A stretch of 64,000 nucleotides of DNA from an uncultured Verrucomicrobiota bacterium (GCA_937860055.1 CALMBO010000026.1:186001-250000); one strand, 5' to 3'; positions 1 to 9,622 are shown, numbered from the stretch's first letter. Numbers and translations: made by a program. Notes: a model not told the origin generated them from the letters alone.

Positions 1-1
1 C

Positions 2-895
<894 letters not shown>

Positions 896-904
896 TGATG
901 GTCC

Positions 905-967
905 GGCCGGGACGGAGCCCGGCCCTCCAGATGACCGGAGATTGGAGGGGCGACCTCCGTGTCGCCC
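905..967. repeat. pair of inverted REP-like hairpins
   Basis: Two short elements of the same design face each other. Bases 905-928 read on the minus strand, and 944-967 on the plus strand, each give GGAG, then a 7-bp perfect stem around the identical 6-nt loop CTCCGT. The stems differ (GGCCGGG/CCCGGCC against GGGCGAC/GTCGCCC) but each is fully paired, as expected when structure is conserved rather than sequence. A GGAG head next to a hairpin is the layout of REP elements moved by RAYT (TnpA-REP) transposases. No such transposase is in the window. Confidence 0.6.
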
Positions 968-977
968 GTTGGTTCGC

Positions 978-2012
978 ATGAAAACCGCCCTGCAAGGTCT
1001 GTTTCCGGAGGAGCTGAAGGCGTTGTGCCAATCGGCGGGCCAGCCGGCCTTTCGCGGCACCCAGCTCTGGCAATGGGTGCAGGTCCAGGGCGCGACGGAC
1101 TGGGCACAGATGGGCAACCTGCCCAAGGCGCTGAAAGACGCCCTGGCCGCGACCCACACGCCGGAACCGGCGAGGATCCTCACGGAATCCGGGGAGTCCG
1201 GAGGGACGCGCAAGTGGCTCGTCGGACTCGACGACGGGGAAAGCGTCGAGACCGTGCTGATCCCCGCGCGCGACCGGAACACCGTCTGTGTCTCGACTCA
1301 GGTGGGCTGCCGGATGGGGTGTGCGTTCTGCGCCAGCGCCAAGTGCGGGTTTGCCCGCGGGCTGTCGGCGGGGGAGATCGTGGCGCAGGTGCATCTCGTG
1401 GCCGCTGCGCTGGGCAAGCGGCCGGACAACGTCGTCTACATGGGCATGGGCGAGCCGTTCGACAACTACGACGAAGTGCTCAAGTCCGTTCGCCTCCTGA
1501 ACCACCCGGAGGGCCTGAACATCGGGGCGCGGCGCATCACGCTCAGCACCAGCGGGGTGGTTCCCGGCATCCGGCGGCTGGCGGGAGAGGGCATCCAGGT
1601 GGAGCTGTCCGTCTCGCTGCACGCGCCGAATCCGGAGCTGCGGCGGCGGATCATGCCGATCGAGAACAAGTATCCGATGGACGAGCTGCTGCGGGAGTGC
1701 GCGGACTATACGGCGAAGACCAAGCGGCACATCACCTTCGAATATACGCTGGTGAAGGGCGTCAACGATTCCCCGCGCGACGCGGAGGAGCTCGCCGGCC
1801 GCCTGCGGCGGTTCCCCTGTCGCGTGAACCTGATTCCGCTGAGCCCCGTGGATGAATTCAAGGGCGAGGCGCCTTCGCGCGAGGCGATGGAGGCCTTCCT
1901 GCGCATCCTGGAGAACCGCGGCGTGGAGGGGACGCTGCGCGAATCCAAGGGCAAGGGCGTGGATGCGGCCTGCGGGCAGCTCCGCCGGCGTTCCAAGCCG
2001 GCTTCGGGATAA
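978..2012 (+). CDS. rlmN: 23S rRNA (adenine2503-C2)-methyltransferase RlmN
   Basis: Radical SAM enzyme of 344 residues that methylates C2 of A2503 in 23S rRNA and A37 of some tRNAs. The 4Fe-4S cluster cysteines are C111, C115 and C118 (C-x3-C-x2-C). C104, seven residues before the cluster, and C332 in the C-terminal AACGQL motif match the catalytic cysteine pair of the family. The GFARGLSAGEIV segment is also typical. The start at 978 gives the usual N-terminus; an in-frame upstream ATG at 942 lies inside the REP-like repeat and was not chosen. No Shine-Dalgarno sequence precedes 978. The gene converges with the zinc-ribbon gene; a 6-bp GC hairpin (2048-2068) lies between them. Confidence 0.95.
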   Translation: MKTALQGLFPEELKALCQSAGQPAFRGTQLWQWVQVQGATDWAQMGNLPKALKDALAATHTPEPARILTESGESGGTRKWLVGLDDGESVETVLIPARDRNTVCVSTQVGCRMGCAFCASAKCGFARGLSAGEIVAQVHLVAAALGKRPDNVVYMGMGEPFDNYDEVLKSVRLLNHPEGLNIGARRITLSTSGVVPGIRRLAGEGIQVELSVSLHAPNPELRRRIMPIENKYPMDELLRECADYTAKTKRHITFEYTLVKGVNDSPRDAEELAGRLRRFPCRVNLIPLSPVDEFKGEAPSREAMEAFLRILENRGVEGTLRESKGKGVDAACGQLRRRSKPASG

Positions 2013-2090
2013 GGGGCGGCGGGTTCAGGCCTGCGGGATCGGGAGGCGGCGCGTGGAGTCCGCGCGCCCGGCCTGTCCCTGCGGAATGGG

Positions 2091-2987
2091 CTATTCGGCC
2101 GGATTTCCGGCGGGGGCGCCGGGGGACTGGGTTCCCATCATGTGCTGGATGTAGGCCTCCCGGTATTCCTCGTCGAGGCGGAGGCGGGAGGGGGTGTCCA
2201 GGGCGGCCAGCGGCACGCCGATTTCGCCGATGGGGGTGGCGACGAGAGCCACGCGTCCGGTGCCGGCGCCGGCAAAACCCGTCAGGGTGCCCTTGTCCAC
2301 GATGCCGTTCTTGCGGCGCAGCTCGACCCTCTCGTTCTGGACGTAGAGCGGCTGGCGGGTATCGAGCTGGAAGCGGAGGTTCTGCTCGGCCTCGAATTTC
2401 TTTTCCTCGAAGGCGGCGCGTGCGGCTTCGGCTTCCTGCGCGGCGATTTCCCCGGGTGTGGGACCGGCGGGCATGGCCGGCGCATTGGTTTCAATAGGGA
2501 GGGCCGCAGGGGCCTCCACAAGGGGCGCCTCGGGTGCGGCGGCCGGCGCCGGCGGGGCGGCTGGCGGAGGAGGGGGTTCCACGGCCGTCGGCGGGGCGGA
2601 GGACACGGGGGCGGGCGGCGGCGTTTGGGATTCCGGCCACAGCAGGTAGGCGGCTCCCGCCGCGACCAGGACCAGCACGGCTCCCGCCACGGCGGCCAGG
2701 TTCCGGTTCAGGGCGGTTCCGTTTCCGTTGTCCGTCTTCCGGCCGGTCTTGAGGTTGTAGCCGCAGTGGATGCACAGCACGGCGCCGCGCGCGATCGGCG
2801 CCTGGCAGGAAGGGCAGGGCTGGACGCCCGACAGATCGGGCGCGCCATGCTGGATGCTCAATTTGGCGGCGGGCGCGGTGAAGGTGTTGGGCTTGCCGCA
2901 ATGGGGGCAATCGGCCTGGTGGGTGCCATGGGAACTGTCGGCATCGAACGGCTGGCCGCAGGACGAGCACTGGATCTGTACGAACAT
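2091..2987 (-). CDS. zinc-ribbon membrane protein, function unknown
   Basis: 298 residues. The N-terminus carries two zinc-ribbon-like units, CSSCG...CPHCG and CPSCQ...CIHCGYNLKTG; the second resembles modules common in planctomycete and verrucomicrobial proteins. One transmembrane helix follows at about residues 80-100 (LAAVAGAVLVLVAAGAAYLLW region), then a long Pro/Ala-rich linker, a charged segment rich in Glu and Ala that may be helical, and a basic and beta-rich C-terminus. The layout suggests a cytoplasmic zinc domain and an extracytoplasmic tail. A good ribosome site (GGGAGGT) precedes the ATG. It starts 18 nt after glyS and is probably cotranscribed with it. Substrate and partner are unknown. 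Confidence 0.8.
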   Translation of the reverse strand: MFVQIQCSSCGQPFDADSSHGTHQADCPHCGKPNTFTAPAAKLSIQHGAPDLSGVQPCPSCQAPIARGAVLCIHCGYNLKTGRKTDNGNGTALNRNLAAVAGAVLVLVAAGAAYLLWPESQTPPPAPVSSAPPTAVEPPPPPAAPPAPAAAPEAPLVEAPAALPIETNAPAMPAGPTPGEIAAQEAEAARAAFEEKKFEAEQNLRFQLDTRQPLYVQNERVELRRKNGIVDKGTLTGFAGAGTGRVALVATPIGEIGVPLAALDTPSRLRLDEEYREAYIQHMMGTQSPGAPAGNPAE

Positions 2988-3005
2988 GGCGGACCTCCCG
3001 GCTCC

Positions 3006-4586
3006 CTACCCGATTTCGGCGTCCATTTTCTCGATCAAGGCGGGAATCGTCAGGCGTTCCTGCTTCATGCTGTCGCGGTCGCGCAGGGTGACGGTGCCGT
3101 CTTCCAGCGTCTGGAAATCGACGGTGACGCACCAGGGGGTGCCGGCCTCGTCCATGCGGCGGTAGCGGCGGCCGATGGCGCCGGATTCGTCCCAGAAGCA
3201 GTTCCAGCGGCGCTGGAGCCTGGCGAAGATTTCGCGCGCCTTGCCGTAGAGCTCGGGCTTGTTCTTCACCAGCGGGAAGACGCCGAGCTTGATGGGGGCG
3301 ATGGCGGGGTGGAAGCGCATGACGGTGCGCTGGTCGGTCTTGCCCTTGTCGTCGGTCAGGGTCTCCTCGTCATAGGCGTTGCAGAGCAGCGCGAGGGCGA
3401 GGCGGTCGGTGCCGGCGGAGGGTTCGATGACATGGGGGACATACTTGCCTTCGAGGAGCTTCGCGGCGAAGGCGCGGGCGTCCTCTCCGGCCTTGCCGCG
3501 GCCGGTCCACTGGGCGACGACCTTCTGGACGAAGGCCTCCTTGGCCGCGGCGTCCAGCTTGTCGGCGGCCTGCTTGAGGGCCTCGTCGAAGACATCCATG
3601 CCCTTGCCGGAGTGCTTCTGGTGCTGGCTCAGGTCGAAATCGGAGCGGGCGGCGATGCCTTCGAGCTCCTGGACGCCGAAGGGGAAGGCGTATTCGATGT
3701 CGACGCAGGCGCGGGCGTAGTGGGCGAGCTCGTCGCCGACCTGCCAGTACTGCTCGAGGTCGGCATCGGGCAGGCCGATGGCGCGGTACCAGTCCAGGCG
3801 CTGCCGGACCCAGTAGCGGTGCCAGACCTCCCAGCCCCAGTCCGCCTGCGGTTCGCCGCCCAGGTCCGGGTTGTCGGCCAGGGTGGCGACGCGGCCGCAG
3901 ATCAGCTCGATGGCCTCGTCGGGGCGGATGAAGAACTCGAGCTCCATCTGCTCGAATTCGCGCGAGCGGAAGGTGTAGTTGCGGGGATTGATCTCGTTGC
4001 GGAAGCTTTTGCCCATCTGCGCGACGCCGAACGGCACCTTCTGGCGGGCGGTGGCGACGATGTTGTTGAACTGGGCGAAGATCGCCTGCGCGGTTTCGGG
4101 CCGCAGCCAGGCCACGTTGGACTCATCCTCGACGGGGCCGACGAAGGTCTTGAACATCAGGTTGAAGCTGCGGGGCGCGGTCAGGTTCCTGGAGCCGCAG
4201 GCGGGGCACTTGGCGCCTTCGGGCAGGGCGAAGGAGGAGCCGTTTTTGATCAGTTCCATGCCCTGTTCCTCGCAGAGCTGGTCGGCGCGGAAGCGCTTGC
4301 GGCAATCCTTGCAGTCCACCATGGGGTCCGCGAAGCCGTCGGCGTGGCCGGAGGCCTTCCAGATGTCCGGATGCATGATGATGGAGGCTTCCAGGCCGAC
4401 GACATCCTCGCGGTTGCGGACCATGGCCTTCCACCAGGCGTCCTTGATGTTGCGCTTCAGCTCGCAGCCGAGCGGGCCGTAGTCCCAGAAGCCGTTGATG
4501 CCGCCGTAGAGTTCGGAAGATTGGAAGATGAAACCGCGCCGCTTGCACAGGGAGGCGAGGGTTTCCATGTCGATTTTTTTGCTCAT
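3006..4586 (-). CDS. glyS: glycyl-tRNA synthetase, alpha2 type
   Basis: 526-residue class II aminoacyl-tRNA synthetase that charges tRNA-Gly. It is the single-chain eukaryote/archaea-like dimeric form, not the bacterial GlyQ/GlyS pair. Cysteines C92, C95, C127 and C130 make a zinc site in the insertion. LRPETAQ (161-167) and motif 2 (FRNEINPR, from residue 195) are intact, and the anticodon-binding domain occupies roughly the last 110 residues. The ATG has no Shine-Dalgarno sequence; a promoter-like pair lies directly upstream. It is the first gene of a minus-strand unit with the zinc-ribbon protein and diverges from the paaK-like gene. Confidence 0.97.
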   Translation of the reverse strand: MSKKIDMETLASLCKRRGFIFQSSELYGGINGFWDYGPLGCELKRNIKDAWWKAMVRNREDVVGLEASIIMHPDIWKASGHADGFADPMVDCKDCRKRFRADQLCEEQGMELIKNGSSFALPEGAKCPACGSRNLTAPRSFNLMFKTFVGPVEDESNVAWLRPETAQAIFAQFNNIVATARQKVPFGVAQMGKSFRNEINPRNYTFRSREFEQMELEFFIRPDEAIELICGRVATLADNPDLGGEPQADWGWEVWHRYWVRQRLDWYRAIGLPDADLEQYWQVGDELAHYARACVDIEYAFPFGVQELEGIAARSDFDLSQHQKHSGKGMDVFDEALKQAADKLDAAAKEAFVQKVVAQWTGRGKAGEDARAFAAKLLEGKYVPHVIEPSAGTDRLALALLCNAYDEETLTDDKGKTDQRTVMRFHPAIAPIKLGVFPLVKNKPELYGKAREIFARLQRRWNCFWDESGAIGRRYRRMDEAGTPWCVTVDFQTLEDGTVTLRDRDSMKQERLTIPALIEKMDAEIG

Positions 4587-4596
4587 AATGGGTCGC

Positions 4597-4625
4597 AGGA
4601 TGCGCTAAAGCGCCCCCCGCGTCAA
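4597..4625 (-). promoter_or_regulatory. putative glyS promoter
   Basis: Read on the minus strand: -35 TTGACG (4625-4620), 17-nt G-rich spacer, weak -10 CATCCT (4602-4597), then 10 nt to the glyS ATG. The transcript would have almost no leader. The -10 is poor; the main support is the same layout at several other genes. The -35 sits in the loop of a small CCGC/GCGG hairpin. Confidence 0.35.
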
Positions 4626-4691
4626 GCGGCAGGCGAGCCGCCGCGGGGCCCGGTAACGGGGCGGATTCCGGGGCCGCGGATGGATTCGGGG

Positions 4692-4720
4692 TTGAACGGG
4701 GGAAGGGGAGGTACTACGAT
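4692..4720 (+). promoter_or_regulatory. putative promoter of the ligase operon
   Basis: TTGAAC (4692-4697), a 17-nt G-rich spacer and TACGAT (4715-4720). The ATG at 4730 begins nine bases after the -10, so the mRNA would be leaderless or nearly so. The spacer contains GGAGGT (4707-4712), too far (17 nt) from the ATG to be a normal ribosome site. Confidence 0.4.
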
Positions 4721-4729
4721 GAAACGATT

Positions 4730-6061
4730 ATGAACGTGAGGACCAAGCCCGAGAACCGCATCTGGAATCCGGCGTGCGAGTGCATGCCGAGGAAGGAACT
4801 GGAAGCGCTGCAGCTGAAACGGCTGAAGAAGGTGGTGAAGACGGCATGGGACAAGCTGCCGTACTACCGGAAGAAGATGGAGGCGGCGGGGGTGGGGCCG
4901 AAGGACATCCGGTCCCTGGCGGACGTGGCGAAGCTGCCGTTCACGACGAAGGACGACCTGCGGGGCTGCTTCCCCTACAAGGGGTTCGCGGTGCCGATGG
5001 AGGACATCGTGCGGATCCATGCGTCGTCGGGGACGACGGGGCTGGCGACGGTGGTGGGGTACACGAGGAAGGACCTGGACACGTGGTCGGAGCTGATGGC
5101 GCGGCTGCAGACGGCGGCGGGCGTGACGAAGAGCGACATCGTGCAGATCGCGTTCGGCTACGGTTTCTTCACGGGCGGGATCGGCCACCACTACGGGGTG
5201 GAGAAGGTGGGGGCGGCGGTGCTGCCGGTGTCGTCGGGCAAGAGCGAGCGGCAGATCCAGATCATGAGGGACTACGGCTCCACGGTGCTGATCTGCACGC
5301 CGTCCTACGGGATGTACCTGGCGGAGCTGATCGGGAAGATGGGGGTGCGTCCGGAGCTCCGGCTGCGGCTGGGGCTGTTTGGCGGCGAATCGTGGACGGA
5401 GCCGATGCGCCACGCGCTGGAGAAGGGCCTCGGCGTGTTCGCGACGGACAACTACGGGCTGAGCGAGGTGATGGGGCCGGGCGTGTCGTGCGAGTGCGTC
5501 GAGCAGAAGGGCATGCACATCTCGGAGGACCATTTCCTGCCGGAGCTGATCGATTCCGCGACGGGCGCCCCGGCAGCGGATCCGGCGGGCGCGGGCGGCG
5601 AACTGGTGCTGACGACGCTGACGAAGGAGGGGATTCCGGTGGTGCGCTACCGGACGCGCGACCTCTGCCATTTCCTGCCGGGCGAGTGCCCCTGCGGGCG
5701 CACGGGGCGGCGGATGAGCAAGGTGTCGGCGCGCAGCGACGACATGCTGATCATCCGGGGGACGAACGTCTACCCGCAGCAGATCGAGGAGGCGCTGCTG
5801 TCGGTCGAGGGGGTCGCGCCGCACTACCAGATCGAAGTGAGCCGCGAGGGGGCGCTGGACGAGCTGGAGGTCCTGGTCGAGGCGACGGAGGCGATCTTCT
5901 TCGACCAGATGTGGAAGCAGCAGGAGATGAAAGGGAAGATCGAACGCAAGCTGGAGACCGCCCTGGGCGTGCACGCGCGGGTGCGGCTGGTCGAGCCCGG
6001 CAGCACCCCCCGCTCGGAGGGGAAGGCGGTGCGGGTCGTGGACAAGCGGAAAAAAGGCTGA
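4730..6061 (+). CDS. paaK: phenylacetate-CoA ligase family AMP-forming enzyme
   Basis: 443 residues of the PaaK branch of the adenylate-forming enzymes, which activate aromatic acids to CoA thioesters via an acyl-AMP. The AMP/ATP loop SSGTTG is at residues 99-104, followed by the DNYGLSE block, the RYRTRD motif and a C-terminal domain with the [14 protein letters not shown] segment. Length is normal for PaaK. No other phenylacetate genes (paaABCDE, paaG and so on) are nearby, so the true acid is unknown; many anaerobes use such ligases for indoleacetate or benzoate-like acids, or for branched-chain 2-oxo acid salvage. It leads a three-gene operon with an SDR reductase (20 nt downstream) and a PEP-binding protein. 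Confidence 0.88.
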   Translation: MNVRTKPENRIWNPACECMPRKELEALQLKRLKKVVKTAWDKLPYYRKKMEAAGVGPKDIRSLADVAKLPFTTKDDLRGCFPYKGFAVPMEDIVRIHASSGTTGLATVVGYTRKDLDTWSELMARLQTAAGVTKSDIVQIAFGYGFFTGGIGHHYGVEKVGAAVLPVSSGKSERQIQIMRDYGSTVLICTPSYGMYLAELIGKMGVRPELRLRLGLFGGESWTEPMRHALEKGLGVFATDNYGLSEVMGPGVSCECVEQKGMHISEDHFLPELIDSATGAPAADPAGAGGELVLTTLTKEGIPVVRYRTRDLCHFLPGECPCGRTGRRMSKVSARSDDMLIIRGTNVYPQQIEEALLSVEGVAPHYQIEVSREGALDELEVLVEATEAIFFDQMWKQQEMKGKIERKLETALGVHARVRLVEPGSTPRSEGKAVRVVDKRKKG

Positions 6062-6081
6062 CGGAGCCGGCGCGGGATCCC

Positions 6082-6801
6082 ATGGGCGAGGCGGGCAGCT
6101 TGCAGGGGAAGACGGCGCTGGTGACGGGCGGGTCGCGGCGCATCGGGGCGGCGATCTGCCGCGAGCTGGCGGCGCGGGGGGCGGGGGTGGTGGTGCACTA
6201 CCGCCATTCCGAGGCGGAGGCGATCGCGATGAACCGCACGCTGGGGCACGGCGTGTTCTCGGTGCGGGGCGACCTGTCGAATCCGCGGGAGTGCGAGTGG
6301 GTGTTCCGCGAGGCGGCGGAATGGACGGGGCGGGTGGATATCCTGGTGAACAACGCGTCGCTGTTCGCGCGCGACGGGGAGATCGACGGCGCGGCGCTGC
6401 GCGAAGTGAACGTGGAGGCGCCGCTGAGGCTGGCCCGGATGGCGGCGGCGCAGGCGGGCGGCGGATGCATCATCCAGATGCTGGATGCCCGCATCGCGCA
6501 GGCCCCGGCGGGGCCGTTCCGGGCGTACGCGGCGACGAAGCGGGAACTGGCGGATTCGGTGGCGCGGCTGGCGCGGGAATGGGCGCCGCGCACGCGGGTG
6601 AACGGGGTGGCGCCGGGGCCGGTGCTGGTTCCGGAAGGCGTGCGCGAGGCCGCCGGGGAAATCCCGCTGGGGCGGAGGCCGACGCCCGAGGAAGTCGCCC
6701 GCGCGGTGGCGTTCCTGGCGGAGAACGAATCGGTGACGGGGCAGATCCTGTTCGTGGACGGGGGCCGGCACCTGCTGGACGGAGGCGCGGACCATGCCTA
6801 A
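6082..6801 (+). CDS. SDR-family reductase, pteridine-reductase-like
   Basis: 239-residue short-chain dehydrogenase/reductase. The cofactor loop TGGSRRIG is at residues 15-22 and NNAS at 90-93. The active-site pair is Y149 and K153 (YAATK). The usual catalytic serine is replaced by an aspartate (D135), as in pteridine reductases such as PTR1 and FolM, and RRIG after the glycines is also common in that group and suggests NADPH. A role in reducing dihydropterin is therefore possible but unproven. Its stop overlaps the next gene by 8 nt, so translation is probably coupled. The ATG at 6082 was chosen because the fold begins there; the same frame remains open upstream only as a shadow of the ligase gene. 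Confidence 0.88.
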   Translation: MGEAGSLQGKTALVTGGSRRIGAAICRELAARGAGVVVHYRHSEAEAIAMNRTLGHGVFSVRGDLSNPRECEWVFREAAEWTGRVDILVNNASLFARDGEIDGAALREVNVEAPLRLARMAAAQAGGGCIIQMLDARIAQAPAGPFRAYAATKRELADSVARLAREWAPRTRVNGVAPGPVLVPEGVREAAGEIPLGRRPTPEEVARAVAFLAENESVTGQILFVDGGRHLLDGGADHA

Positions 6802-9376
6802 GAACAACCTCCCGATCGACACGACGGGGCTGCCGCAGCTGGATGCGGCGCTGGCGGGGATCCTGGCGGGCGACAACATCGTCTGGAACGTGGATGACAT
6901 CGGCCAGTACCGGAAGCTGGCGGTGCCGTATGCGGAGGCGGCGAAGCGCGACGGCCGCAAGCTGGTCTATTTCCGCTTCGCGCGGCATGAACGGCTGGTC
7001 CCGGAGGGCTTCTGCGAGGAGTTCCGGCTGGACGCGGAGGCGGGGTTCGAGGTCTTCCTGCACCAGATCCACGCCGCGATCGGCGACCATGGCCTCGGCG
7101 CCTACTACCTGTTCGACTGCCTGTCGGACCTGGCGACGAACTGGTGCTCGGACGCGATGCTGGGCAATTTCTTCCTGCTGACGTGCCCCTATCTCTACCG
7201 GCTCGAGACGGTTGCCTATTTCGGTCTGCTGCGGGGGCGCCATTCGCGGCTCGCGGTGGAGCCGGTGCGCGCCACCACGCAGTTGTTCCTGGAGGTGTTC
7301 GGGCGCGGGGACCGGCTCTACCTCCTGCCGATCAAGACGCAGTTCCGGCATTCGCCGACGATCCACCTGATGCTGGAGTGGGACGGGGCGGAGCGGTTTT
7401 CCATCGTGCGCTCGAGCGCGGTGCTGACGCAGGTGATGGGCCGCGTGCTGCCGAAGGCGTCGCGCATCGAGACCTATGGCGACGACGTGGTGCGGCGCGC
7501 GGAGGAGCTCGTCCGCGGCGGCGATGCGCGGGGCCCCGAGGCCGTGGAGCTGAAGCGGCAGCTCGTCGGCATGATGGTGACGCGCGACGAGTCGATCCTG
7601 CCGCTGGTGGACCGGTATTTCACGCTGGAGGACGTGCTGGACATCCGCTGGCGGCTGGCGGGGACGGGGCTGATCGGGGGGAAGACGGTGGGCATGCTGC
7701 TGGCGAGGAAGATCGCCGAGCGCGAATGCCCCGAGCTGGGGGCCAAGCTGGAGGAGCACGACTCGTTCTACATCGGATCGGACATCTTCTACTCCTTCCT
7801 GGTCCGCAACGGGCTGTGGGAACTGCGCGAAAAGCAGCATTCCTCCGACACGTTCCTCGATGGCGTGGAGGAGGCGCAGGAACGCATATTGAGCGGGAAG
7901 TTCTCGAGCTACGAGATGCGGCTGTTCGAGAAGATGCTGGACTACTTCGGGCAGTATCCGGTGATCGTGCGGTCGAGCTCGCTGCTGGAGGACGCCTACG
8001 GGAATTCGTTCGCGGGCAAGTACGACAGCGTGTTCTGCGCGAACCAGGGGCCGCTGGAGGAGCGGCTGAGGAGCTTCCTCGACGCGATCCGGGCGGTGTA
8101 CGCCAGCAGCATGAGCCGGGAGGCGCTCTCCTACCGCGAGCGGCACGGGCTGCTGAAGCGCGACGAGCAGATGGCGCTGCTGGTGATGAGGGTGACGGGG
8201 GAACTGCAGGGCAACGCGTTCTATCCGCATCTGGCGGGCGTGGGGTTCTCCTACAATCCCTTCGTGTGGGGGCCGGAGATCGATCCGAAGGCGGGGGTGC
8301 TGCGGCTGGTGTACGGGCTGGGGACGCGCGCGGTGGACCGCGTGGACGACGACTACACGCGCGTCGTCGCCCTCAACGCGCCGCTGCGGCGGCCGGAGGG
8401 GAGCCTGGACGAGATCGTGCGGCACACGCAGCGGCGGGTGGATTACGTGGATCTGGAGGGCGGGCACCTGGCGGCGGGGGATTTCCCGGACCTGATCGGG
8501 CGGGCGCAGGGGGTGCCGGTGGACCTGTTCACGACGGAGACGGAAGGCGGCGGGCGTTTCCTGACGTTCGACGGGCTGCTGACGCGGACGGGATTCGTGG
8601 CGGACTTCCAGAAGCTGCTGAAGACGCTGGAGAAGGTGTACGGCAAGCCGGTGGACATCGAGTTCGCGGTGAACTTCCTGCCGGACGGGCGGGACTATTC
8701 GATCAACCTGCTGCAATGCCGGCCGCTGCAGGTGCAGGGGACGCACCACCCGGAGATGCCGGCGGTGGAATGCCCGGTCGAGGGGGTGCTGCTGGCGGGG
8801 CGCGGGGCGGTGGTGGGGCACAGCCGGGTGGAGCGGCTGGACTGGCTGCTGCTGGTGGTGCCGGAGGTGTACGGGCCGATGCCGGAGCGGGAGCGGCATT
8901 CGGTGGCGCGGGCGGTGGGGGCGGTGAACCGGGCGCTGGCGTCGGTGGAGGTGGGGGTGCTGGCGGTGGGGCCGGGGCGGTGGGGGACGCACATGCCGTC
9001 GCTGGGGGTGCCGGTGCGGTTTTCGGAGATCAGCCACGTGACGGCGATCTGCGAGCTGATGATGATGCACGGGTTCCTGACGCCGGACGTGTCGCTGGGA
9101 ACGCATTTCTTCGGCGAGCTGGTGGAGATGAACATTCTGTATTTCGCGCTGTTCCCGGGGCGGGAGGGGAACCGCCTGAACCTGGGGCCGGTGTTGAAGG
9201 CGCCGAACCGGCTGGCGGAGCTGGCGCCGGAGGCGGCGGGGCTGGGGCATGTGCTGCGGGTGGTGCGGGCGGATGATTTGAATCCGGACGGCGTGTGGCT
9301 GGTGGCGGACGGGGTGGAGCGGGAGGTGAACGTGAGCCTGTGCCCGCCGATGCTGCGGGGTTCGGTGGGGGTGTAG
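6794..9376 (+). CDS. PEP/pyruvate-binding protein with degenerate KaiC-like domain
   Basis: 860 residues. The first ~240 resemble a KaiC/RecA-type domain (LPQLDAALAGILAGDNIVW...KLVYFRF), but the P-loop that should follow strand 1 is replaced by VDDIGQY, so it probably cannot hydrolyse ATP. From about residue 390 comes a PEP/pyruvate-dikinase N-terminal ATP-grasp domain: VIVRSSS...ED...NSFAGKYDSV. The C-terminal third has the GPGRWGTHMPSLGVPVRFSEIS block (near 726) and GTHFFGELVE, shared by a family of stand-alone PEP/pyruvate-binding proteins without the swivelling His domain. Such proteins may phosphorylate a partner or act as sensors; the substrate is unknown. It is translationally coupled to the SDR gene. 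Confidence 0.82.
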   Translation: MPKNNLPIDTTGLPQLDAALAGILAGDNIVWNVDDIGQYRKLAVPYAEAAKRDGRKLVYFRFARHERLVPEGFCEEFRLDAEAGFEVFLHQIHAAIGDHGLGAYYLFDCLSDLATNWCSDAMLGNFFLLTCPYLYRLETVAYFGLLRGRHSRLAVEPVRATTQLFLEVFGRGDRLYLLPIKTQFRHSPTIHLMLEWDGAERFSIVRSSAVLTQVMGRVLPKASRIETYGDDVVRRAEELVRGGDARGPEAVELKRQLVGMMVTRDESILPLVDRYFTLEDVLDIRWRLAGTGLIGGKTVGMLLARKIAERECPELGAKLEEHDSFYIGSDIFYSFLVRNGLWELREKQHSSDTFLDGVEEAQERILSGKFSSYEMRLFEKMLDYFGQYPVIVRSSSLLEDAYGNSFAGKYDSVFCANQGPLEERLRSFLDAIRAVYASSMSREALSYRERHGLLKRDEQMALLVMRVTGELQGNAFYPHLAGVGFSYNPFVWGPEIDPKAGVLRLVYGLGTRAVDRVDDDYTRVVALNAPLRRPEGSLDEIVRHTQRRVDYVDLEGGHLAAGDFPDLIGRAQGVPVDLFTTETEGGGRFLTFDGLLTRTGFVADFQKLLKTLEKVYGKPVDIEFAVNFLPDGRDYSINLLQCRPLQVQGTHHPEMPAVECPVEGVLLAGRGAVVGHSRVERLDWLLLVVPEVYGPMPERERHSVARAVGAVNRALASVEVGVLAVGPGRWGTHMPSLGVPVRFSEISHVTAICELMMMHGFLTPDVSLGTHFFGELVEMNILYFALFPGREGNRLNLGPVLKAPNRLAELAPEAAGLGHVLRVVRADDLNPDGVWLVADGVEREVNVSLCPPMLRGSVGV

Positions 9377-9403
9377 GGCGGCGGGGGGGGGGAAGAACAG
9401 AGA

Positions 9404-9583
9404 AGAGGATTTCTTCTGGATTTTGTCGGCGCGGAAACCAAGGGCGTCTTTTCCGCGCTGGCGCATCGAGGTCAACCACTCGCGGACACGAGTCCTGCTC
9501 GGGTTGGCCGCGAAGCGCCATCATCGGAAAATCCATCCCTTATTTCCGCGGGAGAGCCCGCCAAAACCCAGAAGAAATCCTCT
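9404..9583. repeat. 180-bp near-palindrome, possible MITE or long hairpin RNA
   Basis: The left arm from 9404 and the reverse complement of the right arm ending at 9583 align almost throughout: the outer 26 bases match at 24 positions, followed by shared blocks GCGGAAA, AAGGG, TTTTCCG, TGGCGC and CAACC with small gaps. The centre is a perfect GGAC-ACGA-GTCC hairpin (9484-9495). It fills most of the gap between two convergent genes. No protein gene lies in it. Candidate explanations are a non-autonomous mobile element, or a bidirectional terminator or structured RNA. No target-site duplication is obvious. Confidence 0.75.
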
Positions 9584-9622
9584 GTTACCACGTCCTGCGG
9601 ACGGCGGGAGGGGGGGCGGGGG

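Noticed and set aside
2142-4733. Long plus-strand open frame of over 860 codons opposite glyS and the zinc-ribbon gene
   Set aside because: GC-rich antisense shadow: low-complexity Gly/Ala/Asp/Val protein, while the minus-strand frames are clear conserved genes.
6470-9475. Minus-strand open frame of about 1000 codons across the PEP-binding gene
   Set aside because: Arg/His/Pro/Gln-rich shadow opposite a clearly conserved protein; no ribosome site or motif.
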